From: Eubacteriales bacterium
GTDB taxonomy: Bacteria > Bacillota > Clostridia > Lachnospirales > Lachnospiraceae
Assembly (NCBI GenBank): GCA_030524715.1
Contig: JAUNGB010000036.1
Coordinates: 1-47,975 of the forward strand
DNA length: 47,975 bases
Direction of reading: 5' to 3'
Shown piece after piece: positions 7,556 to 17,200 of the stretch (its first letter is position 1; each line of letters starts with the position of its first letter). The notes below the pieces were generated by a model, which was not told the DNA's origin, did no database searches, and was given only the letters and a program-made list of their open reading frames with translations. A program made the translations under genes and the position numbers.

Positions 7556-7691
7556 GCAGAAAGGCAATCCGATATCAGGTAATTTTTCATTTTGCCCTTG
7601 TCCAAACGTTTAGTATAAAATTTTGTTTATAAAATTTATATTTTTTTAATGAACAAATGTAACGGAAGTGTCACAAATGCATTTTTGTGTA

Positions 7692-7742
7692 TTGTGTAAA
7701 AATTTAGGATGTATTATACTATTTGCTGTTACAAGTGTAACA
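7692..7742 (+). promoter_or_regulatory. promoter and TGTTACA-N2-TGTAACA operator, copy 2
   Basis: TTGTGT (7692-7697), 17 bp, TATACT (7715-7720), then TGTTACA-AG-TGTAACA (7727-7742). Similarity to copy 1 starts upstream near 7627 and continues past the operator, so about 130 bp were duplicated. It drives the radical-SAM remnant and possibly the PrsW gene. Apart from this block and a long leader, 7556-7876 holds nothing further that I can identify. Confidence 0.7.
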
Positions 7743-7876
7743 TAAAAAGAAAGGGAATTTCCGGCAATCAAAATGAAAACTACAATCAAAATGAAAATTA
7801 CAAAGTATATGTAGGGAAAGAAAAAATAAGGAAAGATGAAAAAAAGACAAAAGATGGAAAACCAGGAGGAAGACAA

Positions 7877-8321
7877 ATGAGTTTATCACATGCGGCAACA
7901 AGAAAGGCCTATGGAATGGCTATAGACGGCGTACTGAAATATGTAAATAAAGACAGAGAAAAAAATCTGCTGAAGCTGGTAGATATTTCTGAAAAATTCC
8001 TGGGCAGCAGATTCCGTCAGGAAGTCTATGACGGCGCCAGGGAGCTGATCCAGGATAAGGATGGAAAATGGATGAAGTTTTTATACAGGGCATTGGACGA
8101 ACTGGATCCCCATGTATTTAAGACCCTGCCCGATGTTGTAGAATCCGGAATATCTGGTGGAAATGGTAGAGAAAACAGGAGCAAAATCCACAGATATGCA
8201 GTCTCCGGAGGAGGCGTCGCATTTATGCGGGAAATGTATCCCGTATGCAGAAGACTGGAAGGATACGGCAGATAAGCTGTGGAAGTCAAGTACAAGAGGA
8301 CAACGTGAAGAAGCGAAATAG
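7877..8321 (+). pseudogene. radical SAM protein gene with the core deleted
   Basis: ATG 7877 has a good AGGAGG ribosome binding site. The first roughly 85 codons (TRKAYGMAIDGVLKYVNKD and onward) resemble the N-terminal helical region of a clostridial radical SAM family. From about 8145 a different frame continues naturally: NPEYLVEMVEKTGAKSTDMQ, then CGKC and DTADKLWKSS to a TAG at 8319, like the C-terminus of the same family. The CxxxCxxC cluster-binding core is absent. The simplest reading is one large internal deletion that also shifted the frame; the first frame stops at 8275. The family assignment is from memory. Confidence 0.55.
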
Positions 8322-8349
8322 CCAGTGGCTGAAAGCAGGAGTATCGATC

Positions 8350-8433
8350 ATGGAAAAATTAAAATGGAAAATAAGAAATTTTATGCAGGGAAGGAGAGGC
8401 TTATATGTTTTTCTTTATGCCGATGGTTTTTAA
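8350..8433 (+). CDS. 27-codon ORF overlapping the PrsW start
   Basis: ATG 8350 follows GCAGGAG and encodes a basic peptide beginning MEKLKWKIRNFMQGRRG, ending 29 bases inside the PrsW-like gene in another frame. The start resembles small clostridial membrane proteins that begin with a basic xFMxGRYG segment, but the hydrophobic part does not follow, so it may be a broken remnant or a translational coupler. Confidence 0.25.
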   Translation: MEKLKWKIRNFMQGRRGLYVFLYADGF

Positions 8434-9133
8434 TGAAATTATCTGGATTTATATTTTGGCGGCAATTATACCGGCAATATTTCTGCTGAGGTATATATAC
8501 AAATGCGATACCGTTGAAAAAGAACCGCCGCAGCTGCTGGGGTCTCTGATCCTGTACGGGGTGGCGGCGGCGCTTTGTTCCGTTATTCTGGAATGGATCG
8601 GAAGTTTTATTTTAAATAATACTATCTCACGGGAAAGTCCTTATTACATATTAGTTCTGGCATTTTTAGTAGTGGCGGCGGTAGAAGAAGGAACAAAGCT
8701 GTATTTTCTGAAGCGCCGTACATGGAATGACTGGAATTTCTCTCATTTGTTTGATGGGGTGGTGTATTCTGCCTTTGTTTCGCTGGGGTTTGCCGCGTTT
8801 GAAAATATAAAATATGTATTTTCTTACGGTTTGTCCGTGGTATTGCCCCGCGCGCTGTTTGCTATTCCTGGGCATCTCGGTTTTTCCGTATTCATGGGAG
8901 TGTTTTATGGACGCGCAAAGATGTGTGAGAATTATGGGGATGAAGCCGGAAAAAAACGGAATCTGGTTTTAGCGTACGTATCCGCTGTTTTACTGCATGG
9001 TTTTTATGATGCCTGCGCTATGAGCGGCACGAAAGAGGCAAATATTATTTTCTATGTGTTTGTTGCGGCCATGTATGTGATCGTTTATCGAGTGATAAAA
9101 AAAGCGTCGGCACAGGATCGCCCCATTTATTGA
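8405..9133 (+). CDS. PrsW-family intramembrane metalloprotease
   Basis: An integral membrane protein of 242 residues with about seven hydrophobic segments. The PrsW signatures are present: AAVEEGTK (EExxK, around residues 92-97), AAFENIKY (FEN) and paired His positions in IPGHLGFS and LLHGFYDA. In Bacillus subtilis PrsW makes the first cut in the anti-sigma factor RsiW; the substrate here is unknown and no anti-sigma gene is nearby. The ATG at 8405 has AAGGAGAGG upstream. It is probably transcribed from the copy 2 operator promoter through the radical-SAM remnant. Confidence 0.85.
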   Translation: MFFFMPMVFNEIIWIYILAAIIPAIFLLRYIYKCDTVEKEPPQLLGSLILYGVAAALCSVILEWIGSFILNNTISRESPYYILVLAFLVVAAVEEGTKLYFLKRRTWNDWNFSHLFDGVVYSAFVSLGFAAFENIKYVFSYGLSVVLPRALFAIPGHLGFSVFMGVFYGRAKMCENYGDEAGKKRNLVLAYVSAVLLHGFYDACAMSGTKEANIIFYVFVAAMYVIVYRVIKKASAQDRPIY

Positions 9134-9192
9134 CGAATCGTGAGATAATAAATCTGAAAAAGGCTGAAGCGTCGGATTCATGCTGCTGCCTA

Positions 9193-9221
9193 TTGGAAAA
9201 ATGATAAAGATTTGGTACAAT
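9193..9221 (+). promoter_or_regulatory. promoter of the thioesterase gene
   Basis: TTGGAA (9193-9198) and TACAAT (9216-9221) are separated by 17 bp, shortly before the AAGGAAAGGAAGG ribosome binding site. Confidence 0.5.
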
Positions 9222-9247
9222 TCTTAAGGAAAGGAAGGGTGAGCAGG

Positions 9248-10009
9248 ATGATTTTTAAAAAGAATTATCTTCCGCAATTCAGGGAAGCGGAAAGAGACGG
9301 ACTTGTGGGACTCCGGGGATATATGAATTATTTTCAGGATATGGCTACGCATTATATGCACAATATTGATAAAGGAAATGATACGCTGCCGGAGACCTAC
9401 GGTATCGTATGGATGTTTACGAAATATAAAATGCAGGTCATGCGGAAGGTAGATTTTACTGAGGAATTAACCATGGAGACCTGGATCCCCAAAGGACGGC
9501 TGACGGCGGTCGTCCGTCAGAATTTACTGATATCAAGAAACGGCGAGGAATGCGCCAGAGGCTGTGTGGAAAGCTGCCTTTATCATGTTTCCCAAAACAG
9601 GCTGGTTCGGCTGAGGGAGATTGATTTTCCGGCAGATATTACGGAGGACAGGGAATTTTCGCTGCCTGGTTTCCAGAAAATGCCAACAGAGACAGAAGGG
9701 ATGGAGTATGCCTACACACATCAGGTCCGGTATACGGATCTGGATAAGACCGGGCATATGACGAACCTGAAATATGTAGATCTGTTTTTAAACGCTTTTG
9801 ACAGTCCATTTTTTGAAGAATTTCAGATCAGCGATTTTGAACTGCACTTTTTAAGCCAGTGCTTTGAAGGGGAAGTTTTGCATGTTTATAAAAGGATATC
9901 TGGCGATAGGGTGTCTCTTGTTGCGCTGCATGAAAATAAAGCTCCCTGCGCTGCGGCAGGCATGACAGTCGTCCGTGCAAATGCAGACAGGAGCGTGAAA
10001 GGGGACTGA
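9248..10009 (+). CDS. acyl-ACP thioesterase
   Basis: A cytoplasmic enzyme of 253 residues predicted to hydrolyse acyl-ACP to free fatty acid. It has the double hot-dog layout of the bacterial FatA-like family: an N-terminal hot dog (LRGYMNYFQDMATHYMH, ETWIPKGRLTAVVRQ) and a second with YTDLDKTGHMTNLKYVDLFL. ATG 9248 is preferred, with a purine-rich AAGGAAAGGAAGG nine bases upstream. It is a single gene with its own promoter and a bidirectional terminator. Confidence 0.88.
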   Translation: MIFKKNYLPQFREAERDGLVGLRGYMNYFQDMATHYMHNIDKGNDTLPETYGIVWMFTKYKMQVMRKVDFTEELTMETWIPKGRLTAVVRQNLLISRNGEECARGCVESCLYHVSQNRLVRLREIDFPADITEDREFSLPGFQKMPTETEGMEYAYTHQVRYTDLDKTGHMTNLKYVDLFLNAFDSPFFEEFQISDFELHFLSQCFEGEVLHVYKRISGDRVSLVALHENKAPCAAAGMTVVRANADRSVKGD

Positions 10010-10021
10010 AAACAAAATTTT

Positions 10022-10079
10022 TTCCACCTGTGCGATTGTAATATTCTTGATATTCCAACTGTACAGGTGGAATTTTTTT
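10022..10079. terminator. bidirectional terminator after the thioesterase gene
   Basis: TTCCACCTGT (10022-10031) pairs perfectly with ACAGGTGGAA (10063-10072). The loop is about 31 bases, with T-rich flanks on both strands. Confidence 0.7.
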
Positions 10080-10126
10080 ACCAATAATGATATTCCGGTG
10101 GATTTAAGATATTGATTTTTGCAGAG

Positions 10127-10155
10127 GCATCAGTCAGAAATGGCTGGTGCTTTTT
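10127..10155 (+). terminator. second hairpin with T-tract
   Basis: GCATCAGTC (10127-10135) pairs with GGCTGGTGC (10142-10150), including two G-U pairs, followed by five T residues. It insulates the polysaccharide locus downstream. Confidence 0.6.
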
Positions 10156-10182
10156 GTGTGGAAGAAACAGAGACAAAAGGCC

Positions 10183-10199
10183 GACAACGTATAATTGTC
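10183..10199 (+). promoter_or_regulatory. GACAA-N7-TTGTC inverted repeat before the GH2 gene
   Basis: A 17-bp symmetric site overlaps a TATAAT at 10190-10195; another TATAAT lies at 10215-10220. No clear -35 box is spaced for either, as expected of an activator-dependent promoter. The remaining bases up to 10372 are an AT-rich leader with no recognised element. Confidence 0.35.
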
Positions 10200-10374
10200 A
10201 ACTAAAATTTTACTTATAATATCAAAAAATAATGCTATCGGCAGATTCTGAAAAAAGGTAATATTAAGAAAATCAGCAAAATATCGCTACTTCTGTGAAA
10301 TCAGGCGAAAAGGCAGGAAATCAGCAGGAGTGTTTTACTTTAAAAAGGGATTGGTGAAAGGAGAGAAACCACAG

Positions 10375-12699
10375 ATGCCGAGAAGAGAAATACTATTGAT
10401 GGATAACTGGAAGTTTTCATTGGAAAAGTCCGGTGAGACGGCTTTTGAATTAATCGATTTGCCCCATGACTGGGCAATCAGTGCTCCGTTTTGTAAAACT
10501 ATGGAGCAGGGAGAGGCACAGGGCTTCCGTGATCGTTGGGGTGTAGGCTGGTATCTTAAAAAAGTGACGCTTGATGAGAAAAAAATCGGATATTGTTATT
10601 ATCTGGATTTTGGAGGAATTTATGAAGACAGTACCGTATGGATTAACGGATATGAGGCGGGAGGCCGAAAATACGGCTATAGCCCGTTTCGGCTTAACAT
10701 TACGAATTATGTGAAGGAGGGAACAAATGAAATTCTCATTCGGGTGGATAATACAAAAAAACCGGCGGACCGCTGGTATAGCGGAGCCGGGATTTACAGG
10801 ACTGTCAGATGGATTGAAGTAGAAGAAAAACATCTCGAGGAAGAAAACATTGTGGTACGCAGTGAAATTTCAAATGGACAGGCTGTGATAACTGTTGATT
10901 CCGGAATAGAAGGAACGGTTCGGGGATATCTGTCTGAAAAAAATACGCTGCAAAAAGGGGAACCCCTAAAAGCAGAAAGTACAAATGGGAAACTCTCTTT
11001 TTGGGTAGAAAAGCCGAAGCTTTGGTCAGCGGAAACTCCGAATCTGTATCAATTAGATCTGCAGCTGATGGAGGAAGAACGGATTGCAGACAGGATTATA
11101 ATGAAAATCGGAATCCGCGATATACAAATGATTCCCAATCGGGGAATGTTTGTGAACGGAAAAAAAGTTTTACTGAAGGGTGTGTGCCTTCATCAGGAAG
11201 CCGGCTGTGCGGGAATCGCCGTCAGGCCGGAGCTGTGGAGAAAACGCCTGGAGCAGCTGAAAGAGATGGGCTGTAATGCCATTCGTACGGTTCATCATAT
11301 GTTTGCCGGGGAATTTCTGGATCTTTGTGATGAGATGGGCTTTTATGTTTATGAGGAATGCTTTGATAAGTGGAAGGGCGGCCTCTATGGACGTTATTTT
11401 GACACTGAGTGGCAAAAGGATGTGGAAAGCATGGTGAAACGTGACAGAAATCGTGCCTGCGTTTTTATCTGGGGTGTTGGCAACGAGGTGGAAAATCAGG
11501 CGCAGGAATCTATGCTGAAAATTTTGAAAATGCTGAAAGACCATGTGCGTACTATGGATTCCAGACCGGTTACTTACGCTATGAATCCTCACTTTAAAAG
11601 GGAAAGCAATGTGGATTTATCAAAAATTACGGATATTCAGAAGTTTGTGGATGAAGCGGATGATACGGAAATCTATGACAGAGAGGAACGTGTAAAGCGT
11701 ATCAAAAAAATAGCTGAAATCGTGGATGTGATCTCCTGCAATTATCAGGAACAATGGTATGAGGAAATTCACAGAGAAATTCCGGACAAATTAATCCTTG
11801 GCACGGAAACCTATCAGTTCTTTCAGGGCTATCCGGAGCAGATGATGAATTTCTGCAATCGAAATCCGCAGCTGGAGCCATTGCGGAAAGCCTATGTCAT
11901 AGGCGGGATGATCTGGTCGGGCTTTGATTATCTGGGCGAATCCATGGGATATCCTGCCAAAGGATGGGGAGGGGCTTTGATTCGCACTAATGGAGAACCA
12001 AGGACTGGTTACTATATTATGCGCAGTTATTGGAGCGAAAAGCCTATGGTACATTTTGCGGTTATGGACTATTCTCTGGAGGACGAAGGTGTTAAGGAAC
12101 ACTGGGATATGCCTTTTTATGCTGAACACTGGCATTTTCCGCAGTTTCACAGGGCAGTGATACCGTATATGATAGCAAGCAACTGTGAAGAAGTACGGTT
12201 GTTTTTAAATGGAAAGCAGTTTTATATTGAAAGACCGGATTCATTTCCTAACCGTCTGATTACCGGCTTTCTGCCCTGGCAGCCGGGTACAGTAGAGGCA
12301 ATCGGTTACAGGGAAGGAAACGAGGTCTGCCGTCATACAGTCATAACGCCGGGAACTGCGGTTAAATTGCTTTTTGAACGCCGGACAATAAAATGTAAGG
12401 CAGAAAAAGGCTATGAGATACTGCTGACTGTCCGGGCTGCGGACGAAGAAGGGAGGCCGTATTTTCGTGAAAGCTCCAGAGTGAGATTCGTTGTGGAAGG
12501 ACCGGCAAGGATTCTGGCTGTGGACAATGGAGATCTGATGAGCAATGAAAGCTATCAGGAAAAAGCTATTCATATGTATCACGGAAAAGCCAGTGTTCTG
12601 CTTGCACTCACCGGGGAGCCGGGCAGAATTACGGTAAGAGCGTATGCTGAAGGGATGCGGCACGGCGAAATGATTGTCTGTGCCGATCCCATGCGGTAA
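10375..12699 (+). CDS. glycoside hydrolase family 2 (beta-galactosidase/glucuronidase type)
   Basis: A protein of 774 residues with the GH2 order: jelly-roll sugar-binding domain (LPHDWAI, GVGWYLKK, NGYEAGGRKYGYSPF), Ig-like domain, TIM barrel, then C-terminal beta domains. Glu371 in WGVGNEVEN is the predicted acid/base and Glu478 in LGTETYQFF the nucleophile. No signal peptide is seen, so it is cytoplasmic and acts on imported oligosaccharides. ATG 10375 (MPRREILL) has AAAGGAGAG upstream. The neighbours GH43 and GH115 suggest removal of a galactosyl, glucuronyl or arabinosyl unit; exact specificity cannot be read. Confidence 0.88.
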   Translation: MPRREILLMDNWKFSLEKSGETAFELIDLPHDWAISAPFCKTMEQGEAQGFRDRWGVGWYLKKVTLDEKKIGYCYYLDFGGIYEDSTVWINGYEAGGRKYGYSPFRLNITNYVKEGTNEILIRVDNTKKPADRWYSGAGIYRTVRWIEVEEKHLEEENIVVRSEISNGQAVITVDSGIEGTVRGYLSEKNTLQKGEPLKAESTNGKLSFWVEKPKLWSAETPNLYQLDLQLMEEERIADRIIMKIGIRDIQMIPNRGMFVNGKKVLLKGVCLHQEAGCAGIAVRPELWRKRLEQLKEMGCNAIRTVHHMFAGEFLDLCDEMGFYVYEECFDKWKGGLYGRYFDTEWQKDVESMVKRDRNRACVFIWGVGNEVENQAQESMLKILKMLKDHVRTMDSRPVTYAMNPHFKRESNVDLSKITDIQKFVDEADDTEIYDREERVKRIKKIAEIVDVISCNYQEQWYEEIHREIPDKLILGTETYQFFQGYPEQMMNFCNRNPQLEPLRKAYVIGGMIWSGFDYLGESMGYPAKGWGGALIRTNGEPRTGYYIMRSYWSEKPMVHFAVMDYSLEDEGVKEHWDMPFYAEHWHFPQFHRAVIPYMIASNCEEVRLFLNGKQFYIERPDSFPNRLITGFLPWQPGTVEAIGYREGNEVCRHTVITPGTAVKLLFERRTIKCKAEKGYEILLTVRAADEEGRPYFRESSRVRFVVEGPARILAVDNGDLMSNESYQEKAIHMYHGKASVLLALTGEPGRITVRAYAEGMRHGEMIVCADPMR

Positions 12700-12727
12700 T
12701 GAATAACAGAAAGAGAAAGGCAGGAAG

Positions 12728-12789
12728 AGTAATATGAAATATCAAAATCCAATTATCAGTAATATGAAATATCAAAATCCAATTATCAG
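12728..12789 (+). repeat. perfect 30-bp tandem duplication at the GH43 start
   Basis: The 30-base unit starting AGTAATATGAAATATC occurs at 12728-12757 and 12758-12787 without mismatch, with two further matching bases. It contains the start codon, so the gene carries two in-frame ATGs (12734 and 12764), and only the first has the upstream GGAAGAG ribosome binding site. Confidence 0.95.
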
Positions 12790-14260
12790 AGGCTTTCATC
12801 CTGATCCGAGTATTTGCCGCGCAGGTGAAGATTATTATCTTGTGACCAGTTCTATGGAATATTTTCCGGGACTTCCGCTTTTTCACAGCAGAGATCTTGT
12901 AAACTGGGAGCAGATTGGGAACTGTATTGACAGGCCGGAACAGTTGGATATGAAGAATGCCTGTGATTCCGGGGGAATCTGGGCTCCGACGATCCGGTAT
13001 GACAGGGGTGTTTTTTATGTGACGGCTACATTGGACGCATACGGAAATTTTATCATCTCAACAGAAGATCCCTATAAGGAATGGTCAGATCCTGTATGGG
13101 TAAATATGGGCGGTATTGACCCGTCCTTATATTTTGAGGATGGAAAGGCGTATTATTGTACAAATCAGAGTCTTCATCCGGGGATGGAGGAGATTACCCT
13201 GGCAGAGATTGATATAATATCCGGAGAACGCAGAAGTCCAGTCAGAACCATATGGTGCGGTACCGGAGGCGGTCATCTTGAGGGGCCTCATATATATTTG
13301 GTCAACGGCTGGTATTATCTGCTGGCGGCGGAGGGAGGAACCAATTTTAACCATATGGCGACGATTGCCAGAAGCAGATCGATATGGGGACCATATGAAA
13401 GCTGCCCCCGGAACCCGATTCTGACAAACCGTCATGATACAGTCAAGCAGGTGCAGTGCTCAGGGCATGGTGATCTGTTTGAGGATCACAGGGGAAACTG
13501 GTGGATGGTTCATCTGGCAATCCGAACGGCAAGAAGGACGATGACGCAGTTGGGAAGAGAAACCTTTCTGACTCCTGTGGTGTGGGAAAACGGCTGGCCG
13601 GGGATTGGAACAAATAAAATGGCAGCCTTGGAACAGGAAGGGCCCCTCTGGGAGGAACAGCAGGAGACAATAGGTTGGAGCGCGGACTTTTCTTCCAAAG
13701 AATGGGAGCCTCAGTGGATTTTTGTGCGGGAAAAAAAACCGGGCCTTTTTCAGCGGGGGGAAGGAAAACTGCGGTTATATCCTTCTGTGCGGAACTCTGC
13801 GTTTGAGCTAGGGCAAACCTTTGCGGCAGCCAGACCGTTGGATTTTGCGTGCGAGATGGAAACAATATTCCGTTTTTGGCCGGATAAAACAGGGGATGAG
13901 GCCGGAATAGCGGTTTATCTGCAATCAGATTTTCATTATCGTTTCGGCAGGAAAAAAACGGAGCAGGGCGAATTTCTCGTATTGGAAAAAATAGCTGAGG
14001 ACTTTCATCAGACAGCCTGCCGGATACCTGTAAAACCCGGGAGGACGCATCTGAAAATAGTGTGCAGCAAAGAAAAGTATGATTTTTATTACGCAATGGA
14101 AAATGAACAAATGCGGTTGGCATGCAGCGCGTCCACCAGGTTTTTGTCCTGTGAGGTGGCAGGCCGTTGTTTTACGGGAACGGTGATGGGACTTTATGCA
14201 TCGGCCGAAGTAAAAACGGATGCTTATGCGGATTTTGAAAATTTTAAAATGAGAAGATAA
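12734..14260 (+). CDS. glycoside hydrolase family 43 (beta-xylosidase/arabinofuranosidase type)
   Basis: A protein of 508 residues with an N-terminal five-bladed propeller and a C-terminal beta-sandwich like the xylosidase C-terminal domain. Catalytic candidates are Asp24 in GFHPDPSI (base), the Asp in GGIDPSLY (pKa modulator) and the Glu in HLEGPHIY (acid). Likely a cytoplasmic exo-enzyme releasing xylose or arabinose from imported oligomers. The N-terminus MKYQNPII appears twice because of the 30-bp duplication, adding ten residues that the family does not normally have. The gene starts 34 bases after the GH2 stop and is co-transcribed with it. Confidence 0.9.
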   Translation: MKYQNPIISNMKYQNPIIRGFHPDPSICRAGEDYYLVTSSMEYFPGLPLFHSRDLVNWEQIGNCIDRPEQLDMKNACDSGGIWAPTIRYDRGVFYVTATLDAYGNFIISTEDPYKEWSDPVWVNMGGIDPSLYFEDGKAYYCTNQSLHPGMEEITLAEIDIISGERRSPVRTIWCGTGGGHLEGPHIYLVNGWYYLLAAEGGTNFNHMATIARSRSIWGPYESCPRNPILTNRHDTVKQVQCSGHGDLFEDHRGNWWMVHLAIRTARRTMTQLGRETFLTPVVWENGWPGIGTNKMAALEQEGPLWEEQQETIGWSADFSSKEWEPQWIFVREKKPGLFQRGEGKLRLYPSVRNSAFELGQTFAAARPLDFACEMETIFRFWPDKTGDEAGIAVYLQSDFHYRFGRKKTEQGEFLVLEKIAEDFHQTACRIPVKPGRTHLKIVCSKEKYDFYYAMENEQMRLACSASTRFLSCEVAGRCFTGTVMGLYASAEVKTDAYADFENFKMRR

Positions 14261-14296
14261 AAGGAACGCGTATACAGACAGTAAAGAGGAGGCAGT

Positions 14297-17200
14297 ATGT
14301 CAGAATTTGTCATAGAAAGAGGAAATAGAATTACCATTAGCATCAATGAAAAGGAACCACCCGCAGTTTGGATTGCCGCAGAAAATTTGAAAAAAGATTT
14401 AATGCGTGTTCTGAAAACAGAAACATCGCTGAATACAAAAGAAGGCTTTGGGCAAATTCTTGTGGGAACCGTTGGCTTTTTGGAAAATATCGGAAAATAT
14501 TTTGATTTGGATAAGCTGCGTGACGAAACAGGAAACTTCAGAAAAGAGGCATATATTCTGACCTTATGGAAGGACAGGCTGGTTATCGCAGGAACAGACA
14601 GACGGGGAACCATATACGGAATCTATGATTTTTGCGAACAGATCGGAGTGTCGCCATGGTACTTTTGGGCAGATGTCCCTGTACGGGAAAGAAATAGCAT
14701 CACACTACCAAAAGGATACGAAAAGACAGATTTTTCTTCTGTTCCGTATAGAGGAATATTCATTAACGATGAAGAGGAACTGGAACACTGGGCGCAGCTC
14801 CGCATGGGAGAAGAAACCATTGGGATACATACATATGAAAAGATATTTGAGTTGATTCTGCGGCTGAAGGGAAATTACATCTGGCCTGCTATGCATGTAA
14901 ATTCCTTTAATATGAAAAAAGAAAACGGTGCTCTGGCGGAACGTATGGGAATCGTGGTGGGAACCTCTCATTGTGATATGCTGATGCGCAGCAATAATCG
15001 GGAATGGCTTCCATGGATTACCGAAAAGGGATATACGGATGCAAGATACGACTATTCGATCGAAGGCTGCAACCGCCAGATCCTGCAGGAATATTGGAGG
15101 GAAAGTGTCACACAGAATAAAGATTTTGAAGTCAGCTATACACTGGGAATGCGGGGAATACATGATTCCGGCTTTGAAACCGCTAATCTTACGGGAGAAA
15201 CAGAGGAAGAACTGCAGGTTAAAAAAATCCGGTTACTGGAAAGGATTATAGCGGATCAGAATCAGATCCTGTCGGAGGAACTGGATAAAAAACCCTTGAA
15301 ATTATTTATTCCATATAAAGAAGTGCTGGAACTATATGACCATGGCCTGAAGATACCGGATGAGTTTACAATGATCTGGTCCAATGATAATTACGGATAT
15401 ATCCGGCGTTATCCCTCTGAAGAAGAGAGAAAGAGAGAGGGAGGTCATGGAATTTATTATCATAATTCCTATTGGTCTCCGCCGGGAAGATCCTATCTGT
15501 TTTTGTGCTCCACACCGCTTGCCCACACCAAATATGAATTGCTGAAAGCATACCAGGAAGGAATCCAGAAGCTGTGGATCCTGAATGTGGGAGCATTAAA
15601 ACCTCTGGAAATGGAGGTGGAATTTTTTATGCGCCTGGCTTGGGAGGCAGGACGGAAAAATGGACGTACAGAAAATGTAGACGATTTTGTCAGTCAGTGG
15701 ATCAACAGAAACTTTACCGGCGGAAATGGAGAAAAACTGGGGCCGCTTTTGAATCAGTTTTCACAGATCGCGAATGTGCGTAAGCTGGAAATGATGGAGG
15801 ATGATGTATTTTCCCAGACTGCCTATGGCGACGAGGGAGTGGTGCGGCTTCATAAGCTTCAGGAAATCCTGGAGACTTTTAATCATGTTTATGAAAATCT
15901 TCCGGAAACAGAAAAGGATGCTTTTTTCCAAATGGTCCTTATGCGGATTCATGCGGTTTATCTGACCATGTGCCAGTATTATTATTCAGATCGCAGCGCT
16001 TTATGTATCAGGCAGGGAAAAATGAATGCAGCGGGTCTGTATGTGAAAGAGACGAGAGCCTATGAAGACGCAAGAAGAAAAATGCTGTTTTACTATAATC
16101 ATGTTATGGCACAGGGAAAGTGGCAGGGAATCGTGACTCCGGAGGACTTTCCGCCGCCAAGGACAGCCATGTATCCGGCATGTACTCCGGCTTTAAAACG
16201 CGGAAAAAGAACGATGCTGGTACACCTGTGGAACGAAGGCGATCAATTGAGCTTCAGCCGTCCGGGGACAAAATGGCTGGAAATCTCCAATGGCGGCGAA
16301 GGGATATTCCGATATCGGATAGAAGCTCCCGACTGGATAGAGCTTTCTGAAACTACCGGGGAAGTAGAGACAGAAAAAAGAATTCTGGTGACTGCTAAAG
16401 AGGCGAGTGAAAGACGGGAAGGAAGTATCATCATCCGGAATGTTACGGATGATACCAAATGCTTTGTACCGGTGGCTGTCAGTTCCTCATTGCCGAAAAC
16501 GGAAAATCAGGAAGCAGACGGAGCAGTAGCAATTTCCGTCCGGGGAGCACATGGGGAAGGCTTCCGGAATATTTTCCGTCTTGGACGGGAAGAAGGAGAT
16601 CTGTTGGAGGGTTATGAGGAAGGAAGAAAAATATCTTTCCCGTTTTATCTGGAAAGTGAAGGCGAATTTCTTTTGGAAATCCATCGTTTTCCATCATTAT
16701 GCTCTAAGGGAAGAATCCGTCTTGGCGTGATTCTGGACGGCGGTGAAATGCAGACGGTGGAGAGCTTGTCCAATGATGAATGGAGAGGCGGCTGGGTGCA
16801 GAACACGACCGATAATGTTGAAAAACTATATCTGCGGCTTCCATGGGCGGGGAAAGGCTCCCACACTTTGACTTTGCAGGTGATCGATCGCTATTTTGCA
16901 ATTTCAAGGATGGTCATTTACACAGAAGCGAGAAAAGAAAATAATCTTGGAATAATCGAAGGAAATCAGTCGCTTCTTCCAACCGGATGTATCGGGGAGT
17001 GGGCGGATGCCTTTTATGGACAGATTACACTGAAGCCCCGGAAAGAAATTCTTGCCGACCGGAAAGCAAAAAAGGACAGCCTGATTGCTACCGATCATTT
17101 TCGGAAATCTGACCGGTATGCAGACAGGAAAAGCCCGGAAGAGATCCTTGCGTCCGGCGATAAAATATTTTCCCAGCGGGACGAAAGAATCAAAATTGAT

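Noticed and set aside
13443-14123. Long minus-strand ORF of 226 codons inside the GH43 gene
   Set aside because: It is antisense to a clear GH43 gene with catalytic motifs, is rich in Pro/Ser/Phe as expected of a shadow frame, and has no ribosome binding site.
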